Shown: in pieces, positions 52,195-62,795 of the stretch | Layout of the letters: each line of letters starts with the position of its first letter | Numbering within the stretch: the stretch's first letter is position 1 | Assembly (NCBI RefSeq): GCF_001672775.1 | Contig: NZ_LZKJ01000088.1 | Coordinates: forward strand, 17,702-81,701 | Reading direction: 5' to 3' | DNA: 64,000 bases | Origin: Mycobacterium kyorinense | GTDB taxonomy: Bacteria > Actinomycetota > Actinomycetes > Mycobacteriales > Mycobacteriaceae | The notes under the pieces: model-generated | Databases searched by the model: none | What the model was told of the DNA's origin: nothing | Seen by the model: the letters and a program-made list of their open reading frames with translations, nothing else | Program-made: the position numbers and the translations under genes

Positions 52195-54414
52195 ATGGCG
52201 GTGCTGACCGACCGACTCGATTACGTTCTCGGCGCCAAAGCCGCCGGGCCGCTCGACGACGTGTTCGGTATCCGCACCGTCGACGACCTGTTGCGGCACT
52301 ACCCGCGCAGCTATATCGAAGGCACGACGGTTCGTGGTGTCGGCCCGGAACGGCCGCCGGCGGGCGAGCACGTCACGCTCGTCGACACGATCACCGCCGC
52401 GGAGACACGGTGGACGACCAAGACGCCCAAGAAGAAGTATTTGGTCATCACCATCGGGTCCGGGCGAAACAAGGTGACCGCAACGTTCTTCAACGTCAAG
52501 AAGTGGACCGAGCAGCGGCTCGCCGAAGGAGCGCGGGTCATGCTGTCCGGGGAGGTGGGGTATTTCCGGAAGGCCATGCAACTCACCCACCCCGACTTCC
52601 TCGTGCTGGACTCCCCGGACGGCAAAGACCACGGCAGCAGGTCACTGCGCAGGATCGCCGAGGCGTCGCAAGCGGTCAGCGGCGAGGTGCTGCAGTCGGC
52701 GTTCGAGCGGGCGTTTTACCCGATCTATCCGGCTAGCACGAAAGTGCAGAGCTGGGACATCTACTCGTGCGTGCGTCAGGTGCTCGCGGTGCTCGATCCC
52801 ATCCCCGACCCACTGCCTGACGTGGTGCTCGCCGAGCACGGTCTGATCTCCGAGGACCGTGCGCTGCGGGCGATTCATCTCGCCGAGGACGAAGCCGAGC
52901 GGCGACGTGCCCGGCAGCGACTGACGTTCGACGAAGCCACCGGTCTGCAATGGGCGCTGGTGACGCGCAGGCACGGTGAACTGTCGGAATCCGGTCCGGC
53001 CGCGCCGCCACGTCCGGACGGCTTGGCGCAAGAATTGTTGCGGCAGTTGCCATTCGAGTTGACCGCCGGCCAGCGCGACGTGCTCGATACGTTGACCCGT
53101 GAAATCGATGCGACTCGCCCGATGAATCGGCTGCTGCAGGGCGAAGTCGGCTCCGGCAAGACCATCGTTGCGGTGCTCTCGATGTTGCAGATGGTCGACG
53201 CCGGCTACCAGTGCGCGCTGTTGGCACCAACGGAAGTCCTTGCAACACAGCACGTTCAGTCGATTCGCGGTGTGCTGGGCCCGCTGGCGATGGGTGGCCA
53301 GCTCGGCGGCGTCGACCACGCGACCCGCATCGGGCTGCTCACCGGGTCGATGTCGGCGGGGCAGAAGAAACAAGCGCGCGACGAGATCACTTCCGGGCAG
53401 GTGGGCATCGTCGTCGGCACCCACGCGCTGTTGCAGGACACGGTCGAGTTTCACCGGCTGGGCATGGTGGTGGTCGACGAGCAGCACCGGTTCGGTGTCG
53501 AGCAGCGAGACCAGTTGCGCGCCAAGGCGCCCGCGGGCATCACGCCGCACCTGCTGGTGATGACCGCAACGCCGATCCCGCGGACCGTGGCGTTGACGGT
53601 CTACGGCGATCTGGAGACGTCGACGTTGCGTGAACTGCCCCGCGGGCGACAACCGATCACCACCAGGACGATTTTCGTCAAAGACAAGCCCGCCTGGCTG
53701 GACCGCGCCTGGCAGCGCATCATCGAGGAGGTTTCCGCCGGCCGCCAAGCGTATGTGGTTGCACCCCGCATCGACGAGACCGACGACGGCCAGACCGAGG
53801 AAGGTCAACGACCTTCGGCCACAGCGGTAGAGCTGTTCGCTCGGCTGCAGCGCCGTGAGCTGGCCGGTGTGCGGCTGGGGCTGATGCACGGTCGGTTACC
53901 CGCCGACGAAAAGGACGCTGTGATGACGGCGTTCCGTCAGGGCGAAATCGATGTGCTGGTGTGCACCACGGTCATTGAGGTTGGCGTCGACGTTCCGAAC
54001 GCGACGGTGATGCTCGTGATGGACGCCGACCGCTTTGGCATCAGCCAGTTACATCAACTGCGGGGCCGCATCGGCCGCGGCGCTCACCCCAGCCTGTGTC
54101 TGTTGGCGAGCTGGTCGTCGCCCAATTCGCACGCCGGGGCGCGACTGGGTGCTGTAGCCGAGACGCTCGACGGGTTCGAATTGGCCGATCTCGATCTCAA
54201 GGAGCGGCGTGAAGGTGATGTGCTGGGCCGCAACCAATCCGGCCGGGCTATTACCCTGCAGTTGCTGTCACTGGCTGATCACCAAGAAATCATCGAGGCG
54301 GCGCGCGGCATCTGTGAGCGTGCCTACGACGAAGACCCGGCAGACGCCGGGCTGGGCCTGCTGGCCGCACCGTTCACCGGCACCGAGCGCATCGAGTACC
54401 TGGACAAATCATGA
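52195..54414 (+). CDS. recG: RecG, ATP-dependent DNA helicase
   Basis: Branch-migrating helicase that remodels stalled forks and Holliday junctions. The 739-aa protein has an N-terminal OB wedge domain (residues about 55-160), Walker A GEVGSGKTIVAVLS, the DEQHRFGVEQR box, MTATPIPRTVALTVYGDLET, and C-terminal helicase motifs (TTVIEVGVDVPNATVMLV; QLRGRIGRG). ATGA overlap with the HNH gene downstream. Confidence 0.97.
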   Translation: MAVLTDRLDYVLGAKAAGPLDDVFGIRTVDDLLRHYPRSYIEGTTVRGVGPERPPAGEHVTLVDTITAAETRWTTKTPKKKYLVITIGSGRNKVTATFFNVKKWTEQRLAEGARVMLSGEVGYFRKAMQLTHPDFLVLDSPDGKDHGSRSLRRIAEASQAVSGEVLQSAFERAFYPIYPASTKVQSWDIYSCVRQVLAVLDPIPDPLPDVVLAEHGLISEDRALRAIHLAEDEAERRRARQRLTFDEATGLQWALVTRRHGELSESGPAAPPRPDGLAQELLRQLPFELTAGQRDVLDTLTREIDATRPMNRLLQGEVGSGKTIVAVLSMLQMVDAGYQCALLAPTEVLATQHVQSIRGVLGPLAMGGQLGGVDHATRIGLLTGSMSAGQKKQARDEITSGQVGIVVGTHALLQDTVEFHRLGMVVVDEQHRFGVEQRDQLRAKAPAGITPHLLVMTATPIPRTVALTVYGDLETSTLRELPRGRQPITTRTIFVKDKPAWLDRAWQRIIEEVSAGRQAYVVAPRIDETDDGQTEEGQRPSATAVELFARLQRRELAGVRLGLMHGRLPADEKDAVMTAFRQGEIDVLVCTTVIEVGVDVPNATVMLVMDADRFGISQLHQLRGRIGRGAHPSLCLLASWSSPNSHAGARLGAVAETLDGFELADLDLKERREGDVLGRNQSGRAITLQLLSLADHQEIIEAARGICERAYDEDPADAGLGLLAAPFTGTERIEYLDKS

Positions 54415-55130
54415 GCCGGAGGACGCTGCTGTGGCTTTCGGCGATCGCGGCGCTGGCGGTGGTGATCGCCTATCAGGTGCTGGCGTCGTCGGCCGGTGAT
54501 CGGGCAAAGGAGTTCGCCGCCCGCGCCGACGTCCCGACGGTGCAACCAGGTGTCGACGTGCTGGCCGGAATCGCTCTGGTGCCCAACCGAATCCATCGCT
54601 ATGACTACCGGCGGGAAGCGTTCGGCGAGGCGTGGACCGACGACAACGACGCACCCGACGGGCACAACGGCTGCGATACCCGCGACGACATTCTCAACCG
54701 TGATTTGGTGGACAAGACCTACGTGTTCATCAAGCGCTGTCCCGACGCCGTGGCAACCGGCACGCTGCACGACCCCTACACCAACGCCACCGTCGACTTT
54801 CGGCGCGGCGCGCGAGTCGGCGCGTCGGTGCAGATCGACCACATCGTCCCGCTGGCACTGGCTTGGGACATGGGCGCCTACGCCTGGCCGTTTCCCCAGC
54901 GGCTGCGCTTCGCCAACGATCCGGCCAACCTGCTGGCAGTCGCCGGAAAAGCCAACGAGGACAAGAGCGATTCTCAGCCGGCGTTGTGGATGCCGCCCAA
55001 CACCGCGTTCTGGTGCCAGTACGGCATGCAGTTCATCGCCGTGCTGCGTGGCTACGCGCTGCCCATCGACCAGGCGTCGGCCGAGGTGCTGCGTCAGGCG
55101 GCAGCCACGTGTCCGGCCGGACAGCCGTGA
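54411..55130 (+). CDS. Membrane-anchored/secreted HNH (DUF1524/GmrSD-type) nuclease-like protein
   Basis: A 239-aa protein similar to M. tuberculosis Rv2972c. An N-terminal hydrophobic segment (TLLWLSAIAALAVVIAYQVL) suggests a signal anchor. The C-terminal half has the DUF1524-type motif QIDHIVPLALAWDMG plus FANDPANLLAVAGKANEDKS, the histidine-metal finger pattern of HNH nucleases. Extracytoplasmic location and DNA as substrate are inferences. Coupled to recG by a 4-bp overlap. Confidence 0.85.
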   Translation: MSRRTLLWLSAIAALAVVIAYQVLASSAGDRAKEFAARADVPTVQPGVDVLAGIALVPNRIHRYDYRREAFGEAWTDDNDAPDGHNGCDTRDDILNRDLVDKTYVFIKRCPDAVATGTLHDPYTNATVDFRRGARVGASVQIDHIVPLALAWDMGAYAWPFPQRLRFANDPANLLAVAGKANEDKSDSQPALWMPPNTAFWCQYGMQFIAVLRGYALPIDQASAEVLRQAAATCPAGQP

Positions 55131-55149
55131 CGGGAGATCCGACGACCAG

Positions 55150-56001
55150 CTACGCGCCGGTGTAGGTCAGCGGATCCTCGCGAACCCGGGTCCCGTCGTT
55201 GAGCCCGTTGAGGGCATCCATGTGCTCGGCGGCCAGCTCGAAATCGAACACGTCGAAGTTGGTCGCGATGCGCTCGGGTTTGCTCGATCGCGGGATGACC
55301 ACGTTGCCCAGCTGCAGGTTCCATCGGATCAACACCTGCGCAGGGGTCCGGCTGTATTCGCCGGCAATCGACGTCACCGTCGGATGGTCCAGCAGCCTGC
55401 CGACAGCCAACGGGCTGTAGGCCTCGGTGACGATGTTTCGCTGGGCGTTGGCCTCGCGCAGTTCCGCCTGGTTGAGCAGCGGGTGCAGCTCGATCTGGTT
55501 GACCGCCGGTGTCACGAAGGTGAGGTCGGTGACCATCGACAGGTGTTCCTCGACGAAATTGCACACGCCGATCGACCGGGTGAGACCGTTGCCGCGGGAC
55601 TGGATCAGGCCCCCGAAGCTGTCCACGTATTTGCCCAACTGCGGAGCCGGCCAGTGGATCAGGTACAGGTCGACGTACTCGAGGCCCAACCGCTCCACGC
55701 TGGCCTGGCAGGCCTCCTGTGAGTTGCCGAAGCCCTGATCGGCGGTGGCCAGTTTGGTCGTGACGAACAGCTCTGCGCGGGGAATGCCCGACGCTGCGAT
55801 CGCGCGGCCGACGGCGGCCTCGTTGCCGTACACCGCCGCGGTGTCGATCAACCGGACCCCGAGCTCCAGCGCCGCCGATACCGCGCGTTCGGTCTCGTCG
55901 TCCGACAATTCCGCGACGCCGAGGCCGAGCACCGGCATTGTGTTCTCGTCATTGAGTAATACAGAAGGGACGGCGCCCGACTCGCCAGTCAACTCATTCA
56001 C
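55150..56001 (-). CDS. Aldo/keto reductase, copy 1
   Basis: A 283-aa AKR with the tetrad Asp/Tyr/Lys/His in [24 protein letters not shown] and YLIHWPAP, and the NADPH-site string [14 protein letters not shown]. Similar to M. tuberculosis Rv2971. Probably reduces carbonyls such as dicarbonyls with NADPH. Its start overlaps the stop of the second AKR by 4 bp, so the pair is co-translated; the two are clear paralogues. Confidence 0.92.
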   Translation of the reverse strand: MNELTGESGAVPSVLLNDENTMPVLGLGVAELSDDETERAVSAALELGVRLIDTAAVYGNEAAVGRAIAASGIPRAELFVTTKLATADQGFGNSQEACQASVERLGLEYVDLYLIHWPAPQLGKYVDSFGGLIQSRGNGLTRSIGVCNFVEEHLSMVTDLTFVTPAVNQIELHPLLNQAELREANAQRNIVTEAYSPLAVGRLLDHPTVTSIAGEYSRTPAQVLIRWNLQLGNVVIPRSSKPERIATNFDVFDFELAAEHMDALNGLNDGTRVREDPLTYTGA

Positions 56002-56831
56002 CTGCCTGTGAAATTGAAGGTACGTGGATCAGGACCAAGCCGGGTCCCGTCGTCGAGCGAGGAGATCGACGCCATCTGCTCTGCGCTGAGTTCGAAATCG
56101 AACACGTCGAAATTGCTCACAATCCGCGAAGGGGTCACCGACTTCGGGATCACGATATTACCGAGTTGGATATGCCACCTAATCAACACCTGGGCGGGCG
56201 TGTGGCCGCAGCTGTCGGCGACGGCGGTAATGGTCGGGTCGGTCAGCAGCGAGCCCTGCCCGAGCGGACTCCAGGCTTCGGTCGCGATGCCCAGGCGGGC
56301 GTGGGCTTCCCGCAGCGCGCTCTGGGGCAGTCGGGGATGCAGTTCCACCTGGTTGACGGCGGGCACGATGCCCGTGGCATCGATCAGAACCTGCAGGTGC
56401 TCGGGCTCGAAATTGCTCACCCCGATGGAGCGGATCCGGCCCTGGTCGCGGAGGTCGGCGAACGCCTTGAAGGTGTCGACGAACTTGTTGAGCTCGGGCA
56501 TCGGCCAATGCACCAGGTAAAGGTCGAGATAGTCGAGTCCGAGCCGGTCCATGCTGGCGTCGAAAGCCGCCAATGTGCTGTCGTAGCCTTGGTCGGCGTT
56601 CCACAACTTGGTGACCAAGTAGAGTTCGTCGCGGGGCACGCCGGAATCGGCTACCGCACGCCCGGTCTCACGTTCATTACGGTAGGCCGCCGCTGTGTCG
56701 ATATGCCGATAGCCGGCTCGCAGAGCGGCGCCCACCGCCTGCTCGGTGTCCGCAGGTGGAATTTGGAAAACACCGAATCCGACCGCCGGAATGCAATTGC
56801 CGTCGTTCAGCCTGACTAGGGGAGCAGCCAT
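55998..56831 (-). CDS. Aldo/keto reductase, copy 2
   Basis: From ATG 56831 ([20 protein letters not shown]) it is a 277-aa AKR. The catalytic residues are in [25 protein letters not shown] and [12 protein letters not shown], and [14 protein letters not shown] binds cofactor. It strongly resembles copy 1 downstream. Its start codon lies within the CATG that also starts lipN on the opposite strand. A longer frame to 57143 runs antisense to lipN and is rejected. Confidence 0.92.
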   Translation of the reverse strand: MAAPLVRLNDGNCIPAVGFGVFQIPPADTEQAVGAALRAGYRHIDTAAAYRNERETGRAVADSGVPRDELYLVTKLWNADQGYDSTLAAFDASMDRLGLDYLDLYLVHWPMPELNKFVDTFKAFADLRDQGRIRSIGVSNFEPEHLQVLIDATGIVPAVNQVELHPRLPQSALREAHARLGIATEAWSPLGQGSLLTDPTITAVADSCGHTPAQVLIRWHIQLGNIVIPKSVTPSRIVSNFDVFDFELSAEQMASISSLDDGTRLGPDPRTFNFTGR

Positions 56832-57897
56832 GACAAGAAGTCTGCCAGGCCGCCTGCAAAGCACGGCTACCACCATCGGCGCCAAGATCATCCCGTGGAT
56901 CCCGACCCGCGCCAAGCGACTGCTGACCGGCGGCCGGTCGGTCACCATCGACGGCAACACACTGGATCCCACGCTGCAGCTCACGCTGGCTGCGCAACGG
57001 GCGGCCGGGATCAACGGCCTGGTCGTCGACAACGACCCGAGCGCCTCGCGGGCCCAGGCGCGGCTGATGTCCCTCGGGTTCGGTGGATCGCAGATCCACG
57101 TCGAAGCCAGCGATGTGTCGATACCGGGACCGGCCGGTGACATCCCGGCTCGCCATTACCGCCCGGCCAGCACTGAGCCGACGCCGCTACTGGTCTTCTA
57201 CCACGGCGGTGGCTGGGTGATCGGCGACCTGGATACTCATGATGCGCTGTGCCGGTTAACCTGCCGCGACGCCGAGATTCACGTGCTGTCGATCGACTAC
57301 CGCTTGGCGCCTGAGCATCCGGCGCCGGCTGCTGTCGAAGACGCCTACGCGGCCTTCCAATGGGCACACGAGCACGCTGGCGAACTCGGCGCCATCCCGG
57401 GGCGGGTCGCGGTCGGCGGCGACAGTGCGGGCGGCAACCTGGCGGCGGTGGTCTCACAGCTGGCACGCGACAACGGCGGCCCGGCGCCGGTACTGCAATG
57501 GCTGATCTACCCGATTACTGACCACACCGTTCCGACCCGCTCGCGCACCCTTTTCGCCGACGGTTTCGTGCTGACCAAGCACGATATCGACTGGTTTCAC
57601 GAGCAATACCTCGGCGGTTCTGGCGTCGAACCGGACGACGCGCGGGTGTCGCCATTGCAGGCCGACAACCTGTCGGGCCTGCCGCCCGCGCTTATCGCGA
57701 TCGCGGGCTTCGACCCACTGCGCGATGAGGGCGAGCGCTATGCGAGGGCGCTGCAAGCCGCCGGCAGCGCCGTCGACCTGCGTTGCTTCCGATCACTGAC
57801 CCATGTATTCGCGAATCTGTTCCCGCTCGGCGGGGGCAGCGCGACCGCGACGGCCGAACTGGTCTCGGCGCTGCGCGCCCACCTCAGCCGGGTCTGA
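56830..57897 (+). CDS. lipN: LipN, HSL-family esterase/lipase
   Basis: A 355-aa alpha/beta hydrolase of the hormone-sensitive lipase family. From ATG 56830 it begins [10 protein letters not shown], matching the M. tuberculosis LipN start (MTKSLPG). The oxyanion-hole motif is YHGGGWVIGDLDTH, the nucleophile elbow GGDSAGGNLAA, and the late Asp and His are in FDPLRDEGE and SLTHVFANL. It probably hydrolyses short-chain esters. Head-to-head with the AKR gene, with overlapping start codons. Confidence 0.94.
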   Translation: MTRSLPGRLQSTATTIGAKIIPWIPTRAKRLLTGGRSVTIDGNTLDPTLQLTLAAQRAAGINGLVVDNDPSASRAQARLMSLGFGGSQIHVEASDVSIPGPAGDIPARHYRPASTEPTPLLVFYHGGGWVIGDLDTHDALCRLTCRDAEIHVLSIDYRLAPEHPAPAAVEDAYAAFQWAHEHAGELGAIPGRVAVGGDSAGGNLAAVVSQLARDNGGPAPVLQWLIYPITDHTVPTRSRTLFADGFVLTKHDIDWFHEQYLGGSGVEPDDARVSPLQADNLSGLPPALIAIAGFDPLRDEGERYARALQAAGSAVDLRCFRSLTHVFANLFPLGGGSATATAELVSALRAHLSRV

Positions 57898-57924
57898 GCA
57901 TCGGGCGCAACCGCCGGTACTCTA

Positions 57925-57970
57925 GTGGCGATCGCCAGCGCGGCGAAGCCGGGCGCAGCGGGTCGCCGCC
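57925..57970 (+). repeat. 46-nt interspersed element upstream of the DsbA-like gene
   Basis: Matches, with a handful of mismatches, the inverted copy at 23879-23924, and its first 14 nt match the ilvC element (GTGGCGATCGCCAG). Its right end is GGGTCGCCGCC. It lies 27 bp after lipN and 47 bp before the next start. Confidence 0.55.
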
Positions 57971-58017
57971 GAAGGCTGTGGTGGCGCCGTCATCGACAAC
58001 GGAGGATCAGCAAACCT

Positions 58018-58773
58018 GTGGCCGAGAAACCGAAACGCCCCGCCTATGACCTGAAAAAAGCCGGACGGCGCCGCGATATCGCGATCCGGACCGGGCTGAC
58101 GGCGATCGTGCTGATCTTCGCCGTCGTGCTCGTCGGCTACATCGTCATCTCACACGACAAGAAGGGCGACCGGGAGAGCCGGGCGGTGCGGGTGACCTCA
58201 GGCGCGCTGGTCACCAAGGAGGGAACCAACGACCCTAAAGCCGTCGTGTCGTTCTACGAGGACTTCCTGTGCCCGGCCTGCGGCAACTTCGAGCGGACCT
58301 TCGGTCCGACGGTGTCGAACCTGATCGAGTCCGGCGCGATCGCCGCCGACTACTACATGGTGGGCATTCTCAGCAGGCCGCAGAACGACGACTACTCGAC
58401 GCGGGCCGGCGCGGCAGCCTATTGCGTGGCCGACGAGTCCGTCGACGCCTTCGGCCGCTTCCACGCCAAGCTGTTCACCAAAGCGGTGCAGCCCGAAGAA
58501 GTCGGCGGCACCTACCCCGACAATGCGCGACTGATCGAACTCGCCCGCCAGGCCGGTGTGGTCGGCAAAGTTCCCGATTGCATCAACAGCGGCAAATACG
58601 CCCCGATGGTCGACGGGATGGCGTCGGCGACCGATATCCATGCCACCCCGACCATCCGCATCAACGGTCAGGACTACGACCCCTCGACACCTGACGCGCT
58701 GGTCGCCAAGGTCAAAGAGATCGTCGGGGATGTGCCGGGCCTCGATACGGCGGCGAGGCCGCCGGCGCAGTGA
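58018..58773 (+). CDS. DsbA-like membrane-anchored thiol oxidoreductase
   Basis: A 251-aa protein like M. tuberculosis Rv2969c. From GTG 58018 (GGAGG upstream) it has a basic cytoplasmic tail, one transmembrane helix (residues about 22-45) and an extracytoplasmic thioredoxin fold with the active-site CPAC at Cys85-Cys88 (FYEDFLCPACGNFER) and the cis-Pro region HATPTIRING. It introduces disulfides into exported proteins and is re-oxidised by the VKOR encoded next, whose start overlaps this stop by 4 bp. Confidence 0.93.
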   Translation: MAEKPKRPAYDLKKAGRRRDIAIRTGLTAIVLIFAVVLVGYIVISHDKKGDRESRAVRVTSGALVTKEGTNDPKAVVSFYEDFLCPACGNFERTFGPTVSNLIESGAIAADYYMVGILSRPQNDDYSTRAGAAAYCVADESVDAFGRFHAKLFTKAVQPEEVGGTYPDNARLIELARQAGVVGKVPDCINSGKYAPMVDGMASATDIHATPTIRINGQDYDPSTPDALVAKVKEIVGDVPGLDTAARPPAQ

Positions 58774-59396
58774 CCACCGCGGTGTCGGCGCAACCCGGTG
58801 AGCCGCTCGAAGATTCGGCGCCTCGCGTTGCGGTCGCGGCCAGCAGCGCGTGGTGGGTGCTGGTCGCCGGAGTGGTCGGGCTGGTCGCCTCGGGGACACT
58901 GACGGTGGAGAAGATCCACCTGTTGATGAACCCGTCGTATGTGCCGTCGTGCAACATCAATCCCGTGCTGTCATGCGGCTCGGTGATGGCGACCCCGCAG
59001 GCATCGCTGCTCGGCTTCCCCAACCCATTGGTCGGTATTGTGGCCTTCACTGTCGTCGTGGTCACCGGTGTGTTGGCTATCGCCAAAGTGACTCTGCCGC
59101 AGTGGTATTGGGTCGGGCTGGCGCTTGGAACCTTGGCCGGGGCGGGATTTGTGCACTGGTTGATCTTCCAGAGCCTGTATCGGATCGGGGCGCTGTGCCC
59201 GTACTGCATGGTGGTGTGGGCGGTCACCGTCCCGCTGCTGGTGGTCGTCGGGTCGATCGCATCCAATGCTGCCGACGGGGGCGCGGTTGTGCGCGCGCTC
59301 TACCATTGGCGGTGGTCGCTTACCGCGCTGTGGTTCACGGCGCTGATTCTGCTGATCTTCACGCGGTTTTGGGATTACTGGTCGACACTTCTCTAG
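58770..59396 (+). CDS. VKOR-family quinone-dependent disulfide generator
   Basis: A 208-aa vitamin K epoxide reductase homologue (M. tuberculosis Rv2968c type). The Cys pairs are Cys61/Cys69 (VPSCNINPVLSCGSV) and Cys143-x2-Cys146 (LCPYCMVVW) among four or five transmembrane segments. It passes electrons from the DsbA-like partner to menaquinone. GTG start overlapping the DsbA-like gene. Mycobacteria use VKOR in place of DsbB. Confidence 0.94.
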   Translation: MTTAVSAQPGEPLEDSAPRVAVAASSAWWVLVAGVVGLVASGTLTVEKIHLLMNPSYVPSCNINPVLSCGSVMATPQASLLGFPNPLVGIVAFTVVVVTGVLAIAKVTLPQWYWVGLALGTLAGAGFVHWLIFQSLYRIGALCPYCMVVWAVTVPLLVVVGSIASNAADGGAVVRALYHWRWSLTALWFTALILLIFTRFWDYWSTLL

Positions 59397-59411
59397 AACG
59401 AAGGGGCGCGT

Positions 59412-62400
59412 GTGATTTCCAAAGTGCTGGTCGCCAATCGCGGTGAGATCGCGATCCGGGCCTTCCGCGCTGCCTACGAACTGGGCGTGGGCACCGTCGC
59501 GGTCTACCCGTACGAGGACCGCAACTCCGTGCACCGGCTCAAGGCTGACGAGTCCTACCAGATCGGTGATGTCGGGCATCCGGTGCGGGCCTACCTGTCC
59601 GTCGACGAGATCGTCGAAACCGCCCGCCGCGCAGGCGCCGACGCGGTGTATCCGGGCTACGGATTCTTGTCGGAGAACCCCGAATTGGCAGACGCCTGCG
59701 CACGCGCGGGAATCACGTTCGTCGGCCCGAGCGCCGCGGTGCTGGAGCTGACCGGAAATAAGTCCCGCGCGATCGCCACGGCGCGCGAAGCCGGTCTACC
59801 CGTGCTGAGGTCTTCGGAGCCGTCGGCGTCGGTCGACGAGTTGGTGGCTGCGGCCGGCGATATGCCCTTCCCGTTGTTCGTCAAGGCTGTCGCGGGCGGC
59901 GGCGGCCGGGGGATGCGTCGCGTCAACGACATCGCCGCGCTGTCCGAGGCCATCGAAGCGGCCAGCCGCGAGGCCGAGTCGGCGTTCGGGGATCCGACGG
60001 TCTATCTCGAGCAGGCGGTGATCAACCCGCGCCACATCGAGGTGCAGATCCTGGCCGACACCCACGGGAATGTCATCCACCTCTACGAGCGGGACTGCAG
60101 TGTGCAGCGCCGCCACCAGAAGGTCATCGAACTGGCACCCGCGCCGAACCTCGACCCTCAGGTGCGGCAGAAGATCTGCGCCGACGCGGTCGCCTTCGCC
60201 CGCCACATCGACTACAGCTGCGCGGGAACCGTCGAGTTCCTGCTCGACGAGCGCGGCGAGCATGTCTTCATCGAAATGAATCCGCGCATCCAGGTCGAAC
60301 ACACCGTCACCGAGGAGATCACCGACGTCGACCTGGTTTCCAGCCAGCTCCGCATCGCCGCCGGGGAGACCCTCGACGACCTGGGTCTGCGCCAAGAGAC
60401 GATCCGGCCACACGGCGCAGCGCTGCAGTGCCGGATCACCACCGAGGACCCCGCCAACGGGTTCCGGCCCGACACCGGACGAATCAGCGCCTACCGCAGC
60501 CCCGGCGGGGCGGGCATCCGGCTGGACGGCAGCACGCATCTGGGTGCGGAGATCAGCGCCCACTTCGACTCCATGTTGGTCAAGCTGACCTGCCGCGGCC
60601 GGGACTTTTCGACGGCGATGAACCGTGCCCGGCGCGCACTGGCCGAGTTTCGGATCCGCGGTGTTTCGACGAATGTGCCGTTTTTGCAAGCTGTGTTGGA
60701 CGATCCGGATTTTCAGGCCGGCCGCATCACCACGTCGTTCATCGACGAACGTCCGCAACTGCTGACGGCACGGGCATCGGCCGACCGCGGCACCAAAATC
60801 CTCAACTATCTGGCCGACGTCACCGTCAACCAGCCGCACGGCGCGCGGCCGTCGACGGTCTATCCGCACGACAAGCTGCCCGAGATCGACCTCGAGTCCC
60901 CTCCACCGCCGGGCTCCAAGCAACGGCTGGTCGAGTTGGGGCCGGAGGGTTTTGCGCGCTGGTTGCGGGAATCCGCAGCGGTCCAGGTCACCGAAACCAC
61001 GTTCCGCGATGCCCACCAGTCGCTGCTGGCCACCCGGGTGCGGACCCTCGGCCTGCTCACCGTGGCGCCCTACATTGCGCGGCTGACCCCGCAGTTGCTG
61101 TCCATGGAGTGTTGGGGCGGTGCGACGTACGACGTGGCGTTGCGCTTTCTCAAGGAGGATCCCTGGGAGCGGCTGGCGGCGCTGCGTGAAGCGCTGCCCA
61201 ACATCTGCCTGCAGATGTTGCTGCGTGGCCGTAACACGGTGGGCTACACGCCATACCCGGAAGTGGTCACCACCGCGTTCGTCGAGGAAGCCACCGCAAC
61301 CGGAATCGACATCTTCCGGATCTTCGACGCGCTCAACAACGTCGAGTCGATGCGCCCGGCGATCGATGCGGTACGCGAAACCGGTTCTGCCATCGCAGAA
61401 GTCGCGATGTGCTACACCGGCGACCTAACCGATCCCGATGAGAACATCTACACGCTGGACTACTACCTCAAGCTCGCCGAGCAGATCGTCGACGCCGGAG
61501 CGCATGTGCTGGCGATCAAGGACATGGCCGGCCTGTTGCGGGTGCCCGCCGCCACAGCATTGGTGAGCGCACTGCGGAGTCGCTTCGACCTGCCGGTGCA
61601 CGTGCACACCCACGACACCCCGGGCGGGCAGTTGGCCAGCTATGTCGCGGCCTGGCATGCCGGGGCCGACGCCGTCGACGGTGCCGCCGCCCCGTTGGCG
61701 GGAACCACCAGCCAGCCCGCGCTGAGTTCGATTGTGGCCGCCGCCGCGCACACCGAACACGACACCGGGCTGTCGCTTTCTGCGGTGTGCGATCTGGAGC
61801 CGTATTGGGAGGCGCTCCGAAAGGTCTACGCGCCCTTCGAATCCGGGCTGCCCGCGCCGACGGGCCGGGTCTACGACCACGAGATCCCCGGCGGCCAGTT
61901 GTCCAATTTGCGTCAGCAGGCCATCGCGCTGGGCCTGGGCGATCGTTTCGAAGAGATCGAAGTCAATTACGCCGCCGCGGATCGGCTGTTGGGCCGGTTG
62001 GTCAAGGTGACGCCGACGTCGAAGGTGGTCGGTGATCTTGCGCTGGCGTTGGTCGGGGCCGGAGTCAGCGCCGAGGAATTCGCCTCGGAGCCGGCCCGAT
62101 TCGACATACCGGAGTCGGTGCTGGGTTTCCTGCGCGGCGAGCTGGGCGATCCGCCCGGCGGCTGGCCGGAGCCGCTGCGCACTGCGACATTGGCCGGTCG
62201 TGCGCCCGCCAAACCCGCACCGGAGCTGTCCGCAGACGACGAGGCGGTACTGGCGCAGCCCGGGCCCAAACGGCAGGCCACGCTGAACCGATTGCTATTC
62301 CCTGGCCCCACAAAGGAATACGAATCGCATCGGGAAACCTACGGTGACACGTCGTCGCTGTCGGCCAACCAATTCTTCTACGGTCTGCGCCAAGGCGAGG

Positions 62401-62795
62401 AGCATCGCGTCCAGTTGGAACCCGGTGTGGAACTGCTGATCGGGTTGGAGGCGATTTCCGAACCCGACGAGCGCGGCGTGCGGACGGTGATGTGCATCAT
62501 CAACGGTCAGCTGCGTCCGGTGGAGGTGCGTGACCGCAGCATCGCCAGCACGGTGCCGACGGCTGAAAAGGCCGATCGTGCCAACAGCGGTCATATCGCT
62601 GCGCCCTTCGCCGGCGTTGTCACGATCGGTGTTTCCGAAGGCGACAAGGTGAGCGCCGGCCAGACCATCGCAACCATCGAGGCGATGAAGATGGAAGCGC
62701 CGATCACCGTCCCGGCCGATGCGACGGTGGAACGGGTAGCGGTCTCGACCACTGCCCAGGTGGAGGGCGGAGACCTGCTGGTGGTGTTGCGCTGA
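59412..62795 (+). CDS. pca: Pyruvate carboxylase
   Basis: Biotin enzyme making oxaloacetate from pyruvate, bicarbonate and ATP (anaplerosis). At 1127 aa it has exactly the M. tuberculosis length. Domains in order: biotin carboxylase ([20 protein letters not shown] at residues 4-23; [10 protein letters not shown]), carboxyltransferase ([35 protein letters not shown]) and a C-terminal biotinyl domain with Lys1093 in EAMKMEAPI. Start GTG 59412. Confidence 0.97.
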   Translation: MISKVLVANRGEIAIRAFRAAYELGVGTVAVYPYEDRNSVHRLKADESYQIGDVGHPVRAYLSVDEIVETARRAGADAVYPGYGFLSENPELADACARAGITFVGPSAAVLELTGNKSRAIATAREAGLPVLRSSEPSASVDELVAAAGDMPFPLFVKAVAGGGGRGMRRVNDIAALSEAIEAASREAESAFGDPTVYLEQAVINPRHIEVQILADTHGNVIHLYERDCSVQRRHQKVIELAPAPNLDPQVRQKICADAVAFARHIDYSCAGTVEFLLDERGEHVFIEMNPRIQVEHTVTEEITDVDLVSSQLRIAAGETLDDLGLRQETIRPHGAALQCRITTEDPANGFRPDTGRISAYRSPGGAGIRLDGSTHLGAEISAHFDSMLVKLTCRGRDFSTAMNRARRALAEFRIRGVSTNVPFLQAVLDDPDFQAGRITTSFIDERPQLLTARASADRGTKILNYLADVTVNQPHGARPSTVYPHDKLPEIDLESPPPPGSKQRLVELGPEGFARWLRESAAVQVTETTFRDAHQSLLATRVRTLGLLTVAPYIARLTPQLLSMECWGGATYDVALRFLKEDPWERLAALREALPNICLQMLLRGRNTVGYTPYPEVVTTAFVEEATATGIDIFRIFDALNNVESMRPAIDAVRETGSAIAEVAMCYTGDLTDPDENIYTLDYYLKLAEQIVDAGAHVLAIKDMAGLLRVPAATALVSALRSRFDLPVHVHTHDTPGGQLASYVAAWHAGADAVDGAAAPLAGTTSQPALSSIVAAAAHTEHDTGLSLSAVCDLEPYWEALRKVYAPFESGLPAPTGRVYDHEIPGGQLSNLRQQAIALGLGDRFEEIEVNYAAADRLLGRLVKVTPTSKVVGDLALALVGAGVSAEEFASEPARFDIPESVLGFLRGELGDPPGGWPEPLRTATLAGRAPAKPAPELSADDEAVLAQPGPKRQATLNRLLFPGPTKEYESHRETYGDTSSLSANQFFYGLRQGEEHRVQLEPGVELLIGLEAISEPDERGVRTVMCIINGQLRPVEVRDRSIASTVPTAEKADRANSGHIAAPFAGVVTIGVSEGDKVSAGQTIATIEAMKMEAPITVPADATVERVAVSTTAQVEGGDLLVVLR

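Noticed and set aside
56832..57143. N-terminal extension of aldo-keto reductase copy 2
   Set aside because: It lies antisense to lipN, and AKR similarity begins at MAAPLV (56831).
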